Shown piece after piece: positions 1 through 7,756 of a DNA stretch of 23,535 nucleotides; the first letter of the stretch is position 1, and each line of letters starts with the position of its first letter. The stretch comes from Acidobacteriaceae bacterium (GTDB taxonomy: Bacteria; Acidobacteriota; Terriglobia; Terriglobales; Acidobacteriaceae). The stretch is from NCBI GenBank assembly GCA_027364815.1, contig DAHXOQ010000013.1:1-23535 (forward strand), given 5' to 3'. Below the pieces are notes generated by a model. The model ran no database searches. It saw only the letters and a list, made by a program, of their open reading frames with translations, and was not told the DNA's origin. The position numbers were made by a program, and so were the translations under genes.

Positions 1-618
1 GATTAGTGTTCGCAAGCGCTGATGCCATGATGTGGACATCTTTCCAATTCGAATAAGGGCTGAGATGAATTCGCCATCCTCGCCGAAGGTGCCGCTCTGG
101 CCGCTTGCCATGAGGCGTGCTTTTAGGTGGGGGTTGCGGCCTTTGCCATCGCTGACGACAACCAGAGGACCATCTTCAAGCCAGCGCAGGAGGGGGCGGT
201 TTTCATCGGAGCGGAGGGTCCACTTCCAATCGTCGACGGAGGCATCATCCCCTTTGGAGCGAGCGGGAAGCCACTGCATAACTTCATAGAGACTGTTGAG
301 GGTGAGATTAACGATGGTAGCCGAGTGGAGGCGAAGATTCTCGCGCATGGTCGGCAGAAACTCACGACCGATGGCCTTGATGGAGTATTTTCCGGGGAAG
401 ATTTGCGGTATTGAATAGCGGCCCTGATCGTCAGTAAAAACGCTTGCGGCGATGGAGAGATCCGGACGCAGAAGTTGTACGACGGCGCCCATCTGGGGCT
501 TTCCGGCCGAGTCAGTTACCTTGCCAGTTACACTAGCCGGGCCAGCCCCGTATAGACAGGGAGAGCCAAGCAAGATGTTGCCTGCAAGGATTATGGCTGC
601 GAGATGGAATCTGCTCAT
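1..618 (-). CDS. Carboxypeptidase-regulatory-like domain protein, partial (3' end outside window)
   Basis: The frame is open from ATG at 618 to the window edge (206 codons, no stop), so the C-terminus lies outside. The product begins with a Sec-type signal peptide (MSRFHLAAIILAGNILLGSP, residues 1-20) and is therefore exported. Residues about 29-105 resemble a carboxypeptidase-regulatory / CNA-B-like beta-sandwich: the pattern VTGKVTDSAGKP, then TDDQGRYSIPQIFPGKYSIKA, matches that family (GKV..D..G.P, then D..G.Y....L.PG.Y.v.a). Such domains sit on many acidobacterial surface proteins and act as structural or protein-binding modules. Residues beyond about 110 I do not recognise. It lies 120 bases downstream of the GWxTD gene on the same strand and may be co-transcribed with it. 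The domain call is fairly secure; the function is unknown. Confidence 0.7.
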   Translation of the reverse strand, partial: MSRFHLAAIILAGNILLGSPCLYGAGPASVTGKVTDSAGKPQMGAVVQLLRPDLSIAASVFTDDQGRYSIPQIFPGKYSIKAIGREFLPTMRENLRLHSATIVNLTLNSLYEVMQWLPARSKGDDASVDDWKWTLRSDENRPLLRWLEDGPLVVVSDGKGRNPHLKARLMASGQSGTFGEDGEFISALIRIGKMSTSWHQRLRTLI

Positions 619-700
619 CACTCTGGTTGGTATCAAAACCTGATTCTTAGAGCTGGCAGCGTCCCTGACATTCCCCAAAATAAGTACCCATCCCCGAAGC

Positions 701-720
701 GCCCGATTCGACTGTCGGGC
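701..720 (-). terminator. Stem-loop downstream of the GWxTD gene (weak terminator candidate)
   Basis: GCCCGA (701-706) and TCGGGC (715-720) form a perfect 6-bp stem with an 8-base loop, 19 bases past the stop of the GWxTD reading frame on the minus strand. No clean T-run follows on the minus strand, so this is at best a weak or Rho-assisted terminator, or a processing hairpin before the next gene. Confidence 0.25.
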
Positions 721-738
721 TGCTGCATGGGATGTTCA

Positions 739-1353
739 TTATTCCACTACAAAAGGCGCTGACTGCGCAATCTCTTGTTTTGAAATTGCGTCGTTCACTT
801 TGATTGTGACGCTGTACTTGCCGGGTTGTAATCCGGCAACCTTGAAGCCTTTTTCAATGGTGAGCTGGTCGCTGTGCGCCTCAATATCCTTTGAGGCGAC
901 CTGCTGCTCGAGAAGCACGGTACCGGCGGTGGTGTCTTTGATCTGGTAAGTGACGGTAGCCGAGTTACTTTTGGTGGCCTCGTCGATTCCGAGGTTGTAG
1001 ACCTGCATCCAGAAGTTGAGCTGCTGGCCGCGCTTAAAAGTGACGGGAGTCATCGCGTTGGGGCTGACACGCGGACGGACGTAAGTGTTGCCAATAATGA
1101 AGTTACCTGTTCCGATTGAGTGGGAATCGACGGCATTCATTTGATCGGCGAGAATCAGAGTTGAGGTCTCGAGCTTGTCGTCGTGGAAGGTGGGAACTTC
1201 AATTCCCTGCCCAAAGTAGCCCATGTGGTCGGGGTTGTTTACGTCCTTGATGGCGATATCGAGTCGGTAACGTTGCGAAACCAGCGGGAGAGCTTTCCAG
1301 TAGACTGACTGACGGTCGAGGGTTTTTTCAAGCAATTCAGAGGGCTGGGTAAT
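739..1353 (-). pseudogene. C-terminal part of the GWxTD-domain protein, downstream of an in-frame stop
   Basis: This piece is in exactly the same reading frame as the upstream GWxTD fragment and continues it directly after a TAA at 1354-1356. The first readable residues are ITQPSELLEKTLDRQSVYWK. It has no convincing start of its own: the first candidate is a TTG at 1335 with no ribosome binding site. The sequence fits the beta-rich C-terminal region of GWxTD proteins: a segment around GIEVPTFHDDKLETSTLILADQ, then TFKRGQQLNFWMQVYNLGID, and a final PGKYSVTIKVND strand. It ends in TAA at 739-741, so TAA also serves as the normal stop here. Reading through the TAA would give a protein of about 625 residues, close to what is expected for this family. 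Either the gene is a recent nonsense pseudogene or the TAA is a sequence error. Confidence 0.75.
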
Positions 1354-2616
1354 TTAGACGGTGTCCTCAAAAGTCTGGACCACGCGGTGGTTGATGTTTG
1401 TAACCTTGCCGAGAATGTTCACTACACCTTTTGAAACACCGTCCTTGGTGACGAATGTGACATCGCGGTTCTTGATTTGAATGGTGACGGGCACCAGCAC
1501 CGTGTTCTCTGTGACCTTCACATAATCCACGCGCACATCAAAGGGGAAAATGGGGCCGGAGAGAATCTTGTGCTCGCTCATGAAGTTTTCAAGATCTTTG
1601 AACTTGATGACAGGGGGCGCGAAGAGCTTGGCTGCGACTTCAATGCGGTCAAATTGCTTTGAGTTCTGCTGGCTGGAGAGAGGACCTGTTCCGAGGTCTT
1701 CGAGTCCGCCCTTGAAACGGTCGGCTTTTTTGGCCTGGCCCATTTGTTCCCACTGGGTGGCGCCAGCGCCGGGAACGTGGAGGAGCGCGTCCTTTTCGCT
1801 ACGGTCGATGGTGAAGTGATAATCGCCGCACTGGCAAGAATCGACGAATTCGAGATCGATGTTGTCGCCGATGCCTTCAAGGTAGCGATAGTGCCAGACC
1901 TCGAATGGGAAGGTGGAGGTTTCGCCTCCACCTTCTTCCATGGGTCGCTGATAGCTGCCTCCGGCGGGGTGGGAGTCGATGGAGTCAGGCTTGCCGAAAG
2001 AGATATAGATGTGTCCGCGGTCGGTTTTCCAGCCGGGCTTGCCAGCGGCAAAGTGCTCGTTTGCGTAAGCGATGCGGCGGTAGTGCTCTTCGCGGTATTC
2101 GTTCTCTTCGGTGTCCGGAGTGGGATCGCGCCGCAGCCAGAACTGCTCGACGAACTGGTCCCGTTCCTCATCGGTTTGCAAGGCCTTGAAAGCCTTCCGC
2201 TCGTCGTCGGTGCTGAGACTCTTGAAGGCTTTGCGCTCTTCATCAGAGATGATGTAAGCGGCGTCCTGATCAAGCCATGTTTTGTAGGCTCCCTTTAACT
2301 CACCCTTGAGAGCTTTTCGGCGCTCAAAACGTTGCTTGTCGGTGAGAGGACGGTTGAGCGGGTCAACATCCTGGCCGTCGGAGGTGGACTTCTTCTCAGT
2401 AACCGTAGCAGAAGATTGTACCTGCTTTGGGGCAGGTAACTGGACTGTGGTTGGGGCTGGTTGACTCTGCGTGGCTGCGGGCTGACTCACCGGAGTTGCC
2501 GAGGTATCTGTTTGTTGTGCCTGTAAACTGAGGCTAACTGCCAGAACGGAACCGAATGCCATGAAGGCATTAGCTGTCACCACCAACAAATCTGCTTTAG
2601 ACCCGAAAAACTTCAT
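1354..2616 (-). pseudogene. GWxTD-domain protein, N-terminal part ending at a premature TAA
   Basis: The GWxTD family is typical of Acidobacteria and relatives; its function is not known and members are exported. The preferred start is ATG at 2616 (MKFFGSKADLL), with an SD-like GAAGA just upstream; a TTG at 2625 is the alternative. The N-terminus has a hydrophobic segment ending near AQQTD, read as a signal peptide, followed by a Gln/Pro/Thr-rich linker to about residue 70. A charged helical region (about 95-160) precedes the defining block FWLRRDPTPDTEENEYREEH and the motif GWKTD at about residue 195, then RGHIYISFGKPD. A unit of the type DEERKAFK.L.T occurs three times in a row near residues 125-155, one more than I recall for relatives. 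The frame stops at TAA 1354-1356, but homologous sequence continues in frame in the next feature. The family call is strong; whether it is functional is doubtful. Confidence 0.85.
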
Positions 2617-2778
2617 TTTCTTCAAGACTCCCTGCGTATAACCATTCTACGGTCCCGGGAGGGCCCCGGCAAGACAAAGGCTGCTGGTTTCTTACAGATT
2701 GGACGAAGACCTGAATGGAAAGTCAACAGATTGCGGGAGGGTCAGCGGCACAAATGGCAGTTGATATCAGGTATTAAC

Positions 2779-2807
2779 TTGCTCGTAATGAATTAAATGA
2801 AGATAAT
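2779..2807 (+). promoter_or_regulatory. Predicted sigma-70-type promoter for the adaptor/ATPase unit
   Basis: TTGCTC (2779-2784), a 17-base spacer and GATAAT (2802-2807) give 4/6 and 5/6 matches to the -35 and -10 consensus. They lie in an AT-rich stretch of the 281-base divergent region between the GWxTD gene and the adaptor gene. Transcription would start near 2814, leaving an untranslated leader of roughly 85 bases before ATG 2898. This is pattern matching only. Confidence 0.4.
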
Positions 2808-2897
2808 TTGTGATGAAAGGCGAGTAAAGGGAACAAATTGCGTTTTCATTTCGTAAACTAAGTAACAGTATCAGCAGATGTGGAGCCTATAGACCTC

Positions 2898-4262
2898 ATG
2901 AAGAAGATTCTCATAATTGTTGCCGTGTGTTTGGCGGCGGTGGGCCTGATTGTAGCCGGTATCATTTTTCAGCAATCCGGCTATACGCATGTGATGACAA
3001 CCAAAGTATCGCGGCAGGATCTTTCAACGATCATCAGCGGAACGGGTCAGATCAAGCCGAAGACATATGTAGTGCTGGGCGCAACAGCGATGGGCCGCGT
3101 GACGCATCTTTTTGTGAAAGAGGGAGACCGCGTGGTGAAGGGCCAGACGGTGGCCAGCATTGAGAATGTGCAACAGGAAGCGGCGGTGAACGGCCAGAAG
3201 GCGACAATAGACGCGGCCAAGACGGACATTGCATCTTACATTGCTGCTGAAAAGACGGCGGAAGCGAATTTGGATCACGCCAAGGCAGACCTGGTGCAGA
3301 AGAAGCTGGATTATGAGCGCGCCGATGCGATGCTGAAGGAAGGGATTCTATCGAAGCAGGATTATGACGCAAAGAAGGCTTTATATGACACCGACGTGGC
3401 GTCCGTAGCGCAGGCGGTTGCCCAGTTGAATCAGGCCAAGGCGAACACCGACTCGGCCCGCGGTCACTTGCATACTCAAGAGGCAAATCTGAAAGCCAAT
3501 CAGAATTCACTTGACCTGACGTATGCGGTGGCACCGTTTGACGGAATCGTGACCAACGAACCGGTACGCGAAGGTGAAACGGTTGTAATCGGAATTCAGA
3601 ACACGAACGGGTCGACGCTGATGACGCTGGCCGATATGAGCGTGATTACGGCAGAGGTGAAGGTTGACGAGACGGACATCGTCAACGTGAAAGTGGGTCA
3701 GCCTGCAGAGGTCACGGTTGATGCGCTTCCGGGCAAGGTTTTCAAGGGTCATGTGACGCTGGTTGGCGACCAGGCAATTAACCGCTCGACCGGTATTGCG
3801 ACCTCGCAATCGACCACTGGCACAGAAGAGGCGAAGGACTTCAAGGTAGTGATTACGCTTGACGATAAATCGGATGATTTGCGTCCAGGACTTTCGACGA
3901 CGGCAAAGATCACGACTGCGCACAAGACCGCAGTGCTCTCGTTGCCGATTCAGGCGCTGACGATGCACTCGCCTGACGCGGACAAGCCGGCGGGGACAGT
4001 TTCAGCGGGCGCGAAGCCGACACCTCCGCAGCAGGGCGTCTTCAAGATTGAGAAAGACAAGAGCGGGAAGCCGCGGGCGAAGTTTGTACCTGTGACGACA
4101 GGAATCACCGGCGCAACGGATATTGAAGTGACAAGCGGATTGAACCAGGGCGATGAGGTTGTCATCGGGCCATTCAAAACATTGCGCATCATCAAAGACA
4201 ACGCGCTTATCAAACGTGATGAGGACAAGGGTCAGACCAGCGCTCCGCCACCGAGCAACTAA
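2898..4262 (+). CDS. MacA/HlyD-type periplasmic adaptor (membrane fusion protein)
   Basis: A 454-residue periplasmic adaptor of the RND/ABC efflux type. I chose ATG 2898 (MKKILIIVAVCLAAVGLIVA), which starts with a classic membrane anchor and has GGAG 12 bases upstream; an in-frame GTG at 2880 would add six residues. After the anchor comes the first biotinyl-lipoyl half (about residues 45-80, with GRVTHLFVKEGDRVVKGQ), a long Ala/Lys-rich coiled-coil hairpin (about 85-200), the second lipoyl half (YAVAPFDGIVTNEPVREGE), then beta-barrel domains (MSVITAEVKVDETDIVNVKV, LRPGLSTTAKI) and a membrane-proximal domain. Known relatives link an inner-membrane ABC permease to an outer-membrane channel. The next gene encodes the matching type of ATPase, but no permease or TolC-like gene is in the window. 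MacA is the closest named relative; the substrate cannot be told. Confidence 0.88.
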   Translation: MKKILIIVAVCLAAVGLIVAGIIFQQSGYTHVMTTKVSRQDLSTIISGTGQIKPKTYVVLGATAMGRVTHLFVKEGDRVVKGQTVASIENVQQEAAVNGQKATIDAAKTDIASYIAAEKTAEANLDHAKADLVQKKLDYERADAMLKEGILSKQDYDAKKALYDTDVASVAQAVAQLNQAKANTDSARGHLHTQEANLKANQNSLDLTYAVAPFDGIVTNEPVREGETVVIGIQNTNGSTLMTLADMSVITAEVKVDETDIVNVKVGQPAEVTVDALPGKVFKGHVTLVGDQAINRSTGIATSQSTTGTEEAKDFKVVITLDDKSDDLRPGLSTTAKITTAHKTAVLSLPIQALTMHSPDADKPAGTVSAGAKPTPPQQGVFKIEKDKSGKPRAKFVPVTTGITGATDIEVTSGLNQGDEVVIGPFKTLRIIKDNALIKRDEDKGQTSAPPPSN

Positions 4263-4375
4263 GGTGAGAATTTTTGCGGATTCGTAGTGCGATGGTGGAA
4301 GTAGCGAAGCGGCAGAGTTGCAAGTGCAGCAACAACTGCGAGCGGGACCAAAAAAGAATTGAAGGAATTGACCTG

Positions 4376-4858
4376 ATGGCAGCAACGACCAGCAATGAAG
4401 TGATGGAGCAGAAGCCGCATCTTTCAACGGGCGACGTGATTGTCGTTGAGAATCTTTGGCGGACTTATGACATGGGTTCCGAGCAGGTTCACGCTCTGCG
4501 CGGGGTCTCGCTGAATATCAAGCACAATGAATACGTAGCGATCATGGGACCGTCGGGATCAGGCAAATCGACGCTGATGAATCTGATTGGCTGCCTGGAT
4601 ACGCCGACGCAGGGACGTTATTGGCTCAACGATCAGTTGGTGAGCGAACTCAACGACGACGAGCTGGCACGCATTCGCAACAAGGAGATCGGGTTTGTCT
4701 TTCAGACGTTTAATTTGCTGGCCCGCGCAAGTTCACTGCACAATGTTGAGCTGCCGCTGATCTACAACGGAACTCCCGCAGCGGCGCGTATGGAGCGCGC
4801 GATTGAATCGCTGACTAACGTTGGCCTTGCCGACCGCATGCACCACAAGCCCAATTAA
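4376..4858 (+). pseudogene. MacB/LolD-type ABC ATPase, N-terminal part ending at a premature TAA
   Basis: The start ATG 4376 (MAATTSNEVMEQKP) has a good GAAGGA nine bases upstream. The fragment contains the A-loop region (LWRTYDMGSEQVHALRGVSL), Walker A GPSGSGKST at about residue 60 and the Q-loop GFVFQTFNLL, all typical of ATPases that serve MacB/LolCE-type permeases. It ends at TAA 4856-4858 after HKPN. The next codons, in the same frame, read LSGGQRQRVAIARAL, the ABC signature. Relatives have PxQLSGGQ at this spot, so the TAA most likely replaces a CAA glutamine codon by one C-to-T change. A product stopping here lacks the signature, Walker B and H-loop and could not hydrolyse ATP normally. 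It follows the adaptor gene after 113 bases. The family call is very secure. Confidence 0.88.
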
Positions 4859-5125
4859 CTCTCGGGCGGTCAGCGCCAGAGAGTCGCCATTGCGCGCGCG
4901 CTGGTCAACAGCCCGTCGATTATTTTGGCGGATGAGCCGACAGGCAACCTTGACTCCAAGACCGGCATAGAGATCATGAGTCTTTTTGACGAGCTGCACT
5001 CGAAGGGAAACACGATTGTGCTGGTCACGCACGAGCCGGATATCGCCGAGTACGCGCATCGCGTTGTCCATATTCGAGATGGACAGATAGCTTCGGACGA
5101 GCCTTCGAAGCGCTTTCGATCGTGA
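4859..5125 (+). pseudogene. C-terminal part of the same ABC ATPase, downstream of the in-frame stop
   Basis: This continues the ATPase in frame after the TAA: ABC signature LSGGQRQRVAIARAL, Walker B IILADEPTGNLDS and the H-loop LVTHEPDIAEYAHR, ending in TGA at 5123-5125. Together with the upstream part it would form an ordinary ATPase of 249 residues. There is no ribosome binding site or suitable start codon at its own beginning; the first ATG-initiated reading (4934) starts inside Walker B. It is followed directly by a strong terminator, so the expected permease gene is not the next gene in this transcript. Conservation on both sides of the stop argues for a very recent mutation or a base-call error rather than old decay. 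Confidence 0.8.
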
Positions 5126-5151
5126 TGTAAATCAGAAAAATATTTCGCAAT

Positions 5152-5187
5152 AAAAAATCCAGGGAGCATCTTCGCTCCCTGGATTTT
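5152..5187 (+). terminator. Strong Rho-independent terminator
   Basis: AAAATCCAGGGAGC (5154-5167) and GCTCCCTGGATTTT (5174-5187) are perfectly complementary over 14 bases with a 6-base loop (ATCTTC). A-tract on the left and T-tract on the right make it usable in both directions. It lies 29 bases past the end of the ABC ATPase frame and closes the adaptor/ATPase unit. Confidence 0.9.
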
Positions 5188-5277
5188 CATTTTGAAAGAA
5201 CGCAGAGTGGAATAAATTACAACGCCCTATGATTCACAGATTAAACTACAGCATCATTTCCGTAAAGCCAAAGTTTT

Positions 5278-5292
5278 GCGGCGTTTTGTCGC
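5278..5292 (+). promoter_or_regulatory. RegA/RegR-type binding box upstream of the kinase gene
   Basis: GCGGCGTTTTGTCGC matches at every defined position the RegR box GNGRCRTTNNGNCGC that I recall from Bradyrhizobium for the RegA/PrrA/RegR regulator family. It lies 63 bases before the start codon of the RegB-like kinase gene, whose partner regulator carries a RegA-type DNA-binding helix. Autoregulation of the unit is the natural inference. The consensus is from memory, and nine fixed positions plus two purines make chance occurrence at this exact place unlikely. Confidence 0.5.
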
Positions 5293-5355
5293 ATCCTCGC
5301 AGAACCTCTAGCTTACAATTCTGAACAGAGCGCAATCCCGCTCGGGGAATCAACG

Positions 5356-6654
5356 ATGCGTGTCGCCGTCACCGAACGAAATGAGTTATCGGATCTCGAC
5401 CTGCGCCCCGCATCGGAGCTTGCGCCATCGCTCGCACTTCCGTGGCTGATGCGCCTGCGATACGGTGTGCTCTTAGGACAAATCGCACTGCTGCTGGCTG
5501 CTGCGTTCATTGCGCAGATAGAGCTACCACTTGCGTGGCTGGCTCTTCCGCTTTCGATTTCGCTGATTTCAAATCTACTGCAACGCCAATTGATTCGCCG
5601 CTACGGTGCACGCCGCGCGATTGGCCTCACACTCATCGTCGACACGCTATCGCTGACGGCGGTGCTTGCACTTTCCGGCGGCCCCGCCAATCCATTCAGC
5701 CTGCTCTACCTTGTGCAAATTACGTTCTCCGCCGTGGTGTTGAGCAAAACATGGACGTGGTCGCTTGGCGCGCTCTCGGTCGCGAGTTTCGGGTTTCTGT
5801 TTTGGGCGCATGTTCCCGTACTCGCGCTGGAAGGCCATCATCCGGCGTCTGGATTTTCTATTCATTTGTATGGGATGTGGATGGCTTTTGTTGCTGCTGC
5901 GTTGCTGATCACGATCTTTATCGGAAAAGTCTCTGAGGTACTGCGCGGACACGAACTTGAAGTGCTGCGGCTGCAAACTCAACTCAGCCGCAATGAGAAG
6001 ATCGCTTCCATTGCTACACTTGCAGCCGGCGCTGCGCATGAGCTCGGTACGCCACTCACCACCATCGCCATTGTTGCGCATGAGCTGGACCTCTACGCCG
6101 AGAATCATGCCCACGATGAGCATCTGGCGAGTGAGGCCCGGCTCATCCGCAGTGAAGTCGACCGCTGCAGCGGGATTCTGAAGGCGATGAGCGCGCAGGG
6201 TGCTGAGATGATCGGCGAAGCTCCCACTGCAATTCGCATCAGCGAGTTGCTTGAATCTCTACGCAAGAGTTTTCCGAAAGTGATAAGCGAAAAGTTGCTT
6301 ACAAAATCTGCGCCTGCTCTGACTGCAATGCTTCCCGTTGATTCAACACGCAAGGTTCTCGCCGCGCTGGTGCAAAACTCGTTTGACGCAAATTCTGAAA
6401 ATGCCGTTGAGCTTTTGTGCGAGCGCGTTGACGGGAATTTGCGCTTCACAGTCAAGGATTCCGGCGCAGGGATGAGCGCGGAGACGTTGCGTCATATTGC
6501 CGAACCTTTCTTCACGACCAAGTCACCGGGCAAAGGGATGGGACTGGGCACATTTCTGGCGCGCGTCTTTGCGGAGAATATGGGCGGCAGCTTGATTTTT
6601 GATTCTGTGCCCGGCAAAGGAACAACAGTAATTCTGGAGTTGCCACTTGAGTGA
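5356..6654 (+). CDS. regB: RegB/PrrB-like redox sensor histidine kinase
   Basis: A membrane histidine kinase of 432 residues. The start ATG 5356 has GGGGAA upstream. The N-terminal half (about residues 28-195) holds several hydrophobic helices. Between them is GGPANPF at residues 108-114, which fits the quinone-binding heptad GGxxNPF of RegB. The H-box reads AAHELGTPLTTI with phospho-accepting His228, again the RegB type (HELGTPL). Cys271, in VDRCSGIL 43 residues further on, lies where RegB has its redox-active cysteine. The ATPase domain shows N-box LVQNSFDAN, G1 box DSGAGMS and G2 box GKGMGLGTFLAR. RegB kinases sense the respiratory redox state and phosphorylate RegA. Its last codons overlap the regulator gene that follows, so the two are translationally coupled. 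The family call is strong; the signal is inferred. Confidence 0.88.
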   Translation: MRVAVTERNELSDLDLRPASELAPSLALPWLMRLRYGVLLGQIALLLAAAFIAQIELPLAWLALPLSISLISNLLQRQLIRRYGARRAIGLTLIVDTLSLTAVLALSGGPANPFSLLYLVQITFSAVVLSKTWTWSLGALSVASFGFLFWAHVPVLALEGHHPASGFSIHLYGMWMAFVAAALLITIFIGKVSEVLRGHELEVLRLQTQLSRNEKIASIATLAAGAAHELGTPLTTIAIVAHELDLYAENHAHDEHLASEARLIRSEVDRCSGILKAMSAQGAEMIGEAPTAIRISELLESLRKSFPKVISEKLLTKSAPALTAMLPVDSTRKVLAALVQNSFDANSENAVELLCERVDGNLRFTVKDSGAGMSAETLRHIAEPFFTTKSPGKGMGLGTFLARVFAENMGGSLIFDSVPGKGTTVILELPLE

Positions 6655-7216
6655 GTTTGAAAATGCTTCGCGCATGGAATTTGATTCACGCTCAGTACTC
6701 ATCGTTGATGATGATGAGAATTTTCGTACGAGATTAGGCCGCGCTTTCCACACACGAGGGTGGGAAGCGAGCCTGGCTGCTAACGGACAGGAAGCACTTG
6801 CAGTGGCGCGCGAAACTGCTCCCGATCTCGCAATCGTTGACTTGCGCATGGCCGGCGAGAGCGGGCTCGATGTTGTGCGCCAACTTCGAGCACTGGATTC
6901 TACCGTGTTCATTTTGATGCTCACGGGATATGGAAGTATCGCGACGGCGCTCGAGGCTGTGCGCGGAGGGGCTGATCATTACATGAGCAAGCCTGTTGAC
7001 GCCGACCAGATTCTTGCGGCATTTGAGAATTTGAAGAGCCAGATTCCGGTGAAGGATATTGAGTCCGAAGTTCCGAGCCTGGCGCGGGTGGAGTGGGAAC
7101 ATATTCAGCGCGTGCTCACGGATTGCGGCGGTAACATCTCGCTGGCTGCAAAGAGGCTTGGGCTGCATCGCCGCTCGCTGCAACGCAAACTTTCAAAGTA
7201 TCCGCCAAGAGTGTGA
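6647..7216 (+). CDS. regA: RegA/PrrA/ActR-like response regulator
   Basis: A receiver domain plus a Fis-type DNA-binding helix-turn-helix, 189 residues. The phospho-acceptor is Asp65 (IVDLRM), with the acidic pocket VDDDE at 20-24, Thr93 and Lys115. The C-terminus reads SLARVEWEHIQRVL (about 144-157), then NISLAAKRLGLHRRSLQRKL (163-182), which is the RegA/PrrA/ActR signature; the LHRRSLQRKL recognition helix is nearly invariant in that family. I prefer the TTG start at 6647: GGAG lies seven bases upstream and it overlaps the kinase stop by eight bases. ATG 6674 is possible but has no ribosome binding site. It probably controls genes for redox balance, and likely its own operon through the box at 5278. 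Confidence 0.88.
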   Translation: MSEFENASRMEFDSRSVLIVDDDENFRTRLGRAFHTRGWEASLAANGQEALAVARETAPDLAIVDLRMAGESGLDVVRQLRALDSTVFILMLTGYGSIATALEAVRGGADHYMSKPVDADQILAAFENLKSQIPVKDIESEVPSLARVEWEHIQRVLTDCGGNISLAAKRLGLHRRSLQRKLSKYPPRV

Positions 7217-7248
7217 AAAGCATTGTGAATGTCCCTATAATCACCAGC

Positions 7249-7707
7249 ATGAGCACACTCTCACGCATCGGCATTGCAATTGACACAGATCTTCTTGCGC
7301 GCTTTGACCGCTTGAGCAGGCAGCGTGGATACACGAACCGCTCGGAGGCTTTTCGCGACCTCATGCGCGAGCAACTTGTGATCGAGCAGACGAATGCGAG
7401 CGATGCGCGCGTGGTTGGGTCGGTGACGCTGATCTACGACCATCACGCCGCCGGATTGCCAGACAAGTTGATGGACTTGCAGCATGAGTTTCACGAGCTT
7501 GTGGTCTCTACGACGCACGCGCATCTCGATCACGACTCATGCCTAGAAATACTCATCGTGCGAGGCCGCTCCGATCAGGTGGAGCAATTTGCAGATCGAT
7601 TAATTGGAATGAAGGGGGTAGTGCATGGGCGTCTGGTGAAATCAATTTCCGCATACGAGATACAACCCAAGCACAAACATCCGCACGGAAAAGCGCACAA
7701 ACATTGA
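7249..7707 (+). CDS. nikR: NikR-type nickel-responsive transcriptional regulator
   Basis: 152 residues starting at ATG 7249. Residues 3-43 are a ribbon-helix-helix DNA-binding domain (RIGIAIDTDLLARFDRLSRQ, then NRSEAFRDLMRE). The ACT-like C-terminal domain has His79, His90, His92 and Cys98, which line up with the four high-affinity nickel ligands of Escherichia coli NikR (His76, His87, His89, Cys95), within THAHLDHDSCLEI. The tail is unusual: KHKHPHGKAHKH adds six histidines that could buffer metal. NikR binds DNA when loaded with nickel and usually represses nickel uptake. Here it follows the RegA-like gene after only 32 bases and is probably co-transcribed with it. No nickel transporter, urease or hydrogenase gene is in the window, so its targets are elsewhere. 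Confidence 0.9.
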   Translation: MSTLSRIGIAIDTDLLARFDRLSRQRGYTNRSEAFRDLMREQLVIEQTNASDARVVGSVTLIYDHHAAGLPDKLMDLQHEFHELVVSTTHAHLDHDSCLEILIVRGRSDQVEQFADRLIGMKGVVHGRLVKSISAYEIQPKHKHPHGKAHKH

Positions 7708-7756
7708 TGCGGCCGAGTCGCGGGCAAAGTTGATTACGCGGCGTTTTTGAAATACA

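Noticed and set aside
127..414. Plus-strand frame of 95 residues opposite the left-edge gene
   Set aside because: The minus-strand frame has a signal peptide and a recognisable domain over the same bases; the plus frame has no ribosome binding site and no family pattern.
1744..2298. Plus-strand frame of 184 residues opposite the GWxTD gene
   Set aside because: The minus strand encodes clear GWxTD family motifs over the same bases; this is an antisense shadow.
739..5125. Reassignment of TAA to glutamine
   Set aside because: Several intact genes (adaptor, second GH144 paralog, LacI regulator, CRTAC1, mog and the GWxTD gene itself) end in TAA, so the codon works as a stop here.
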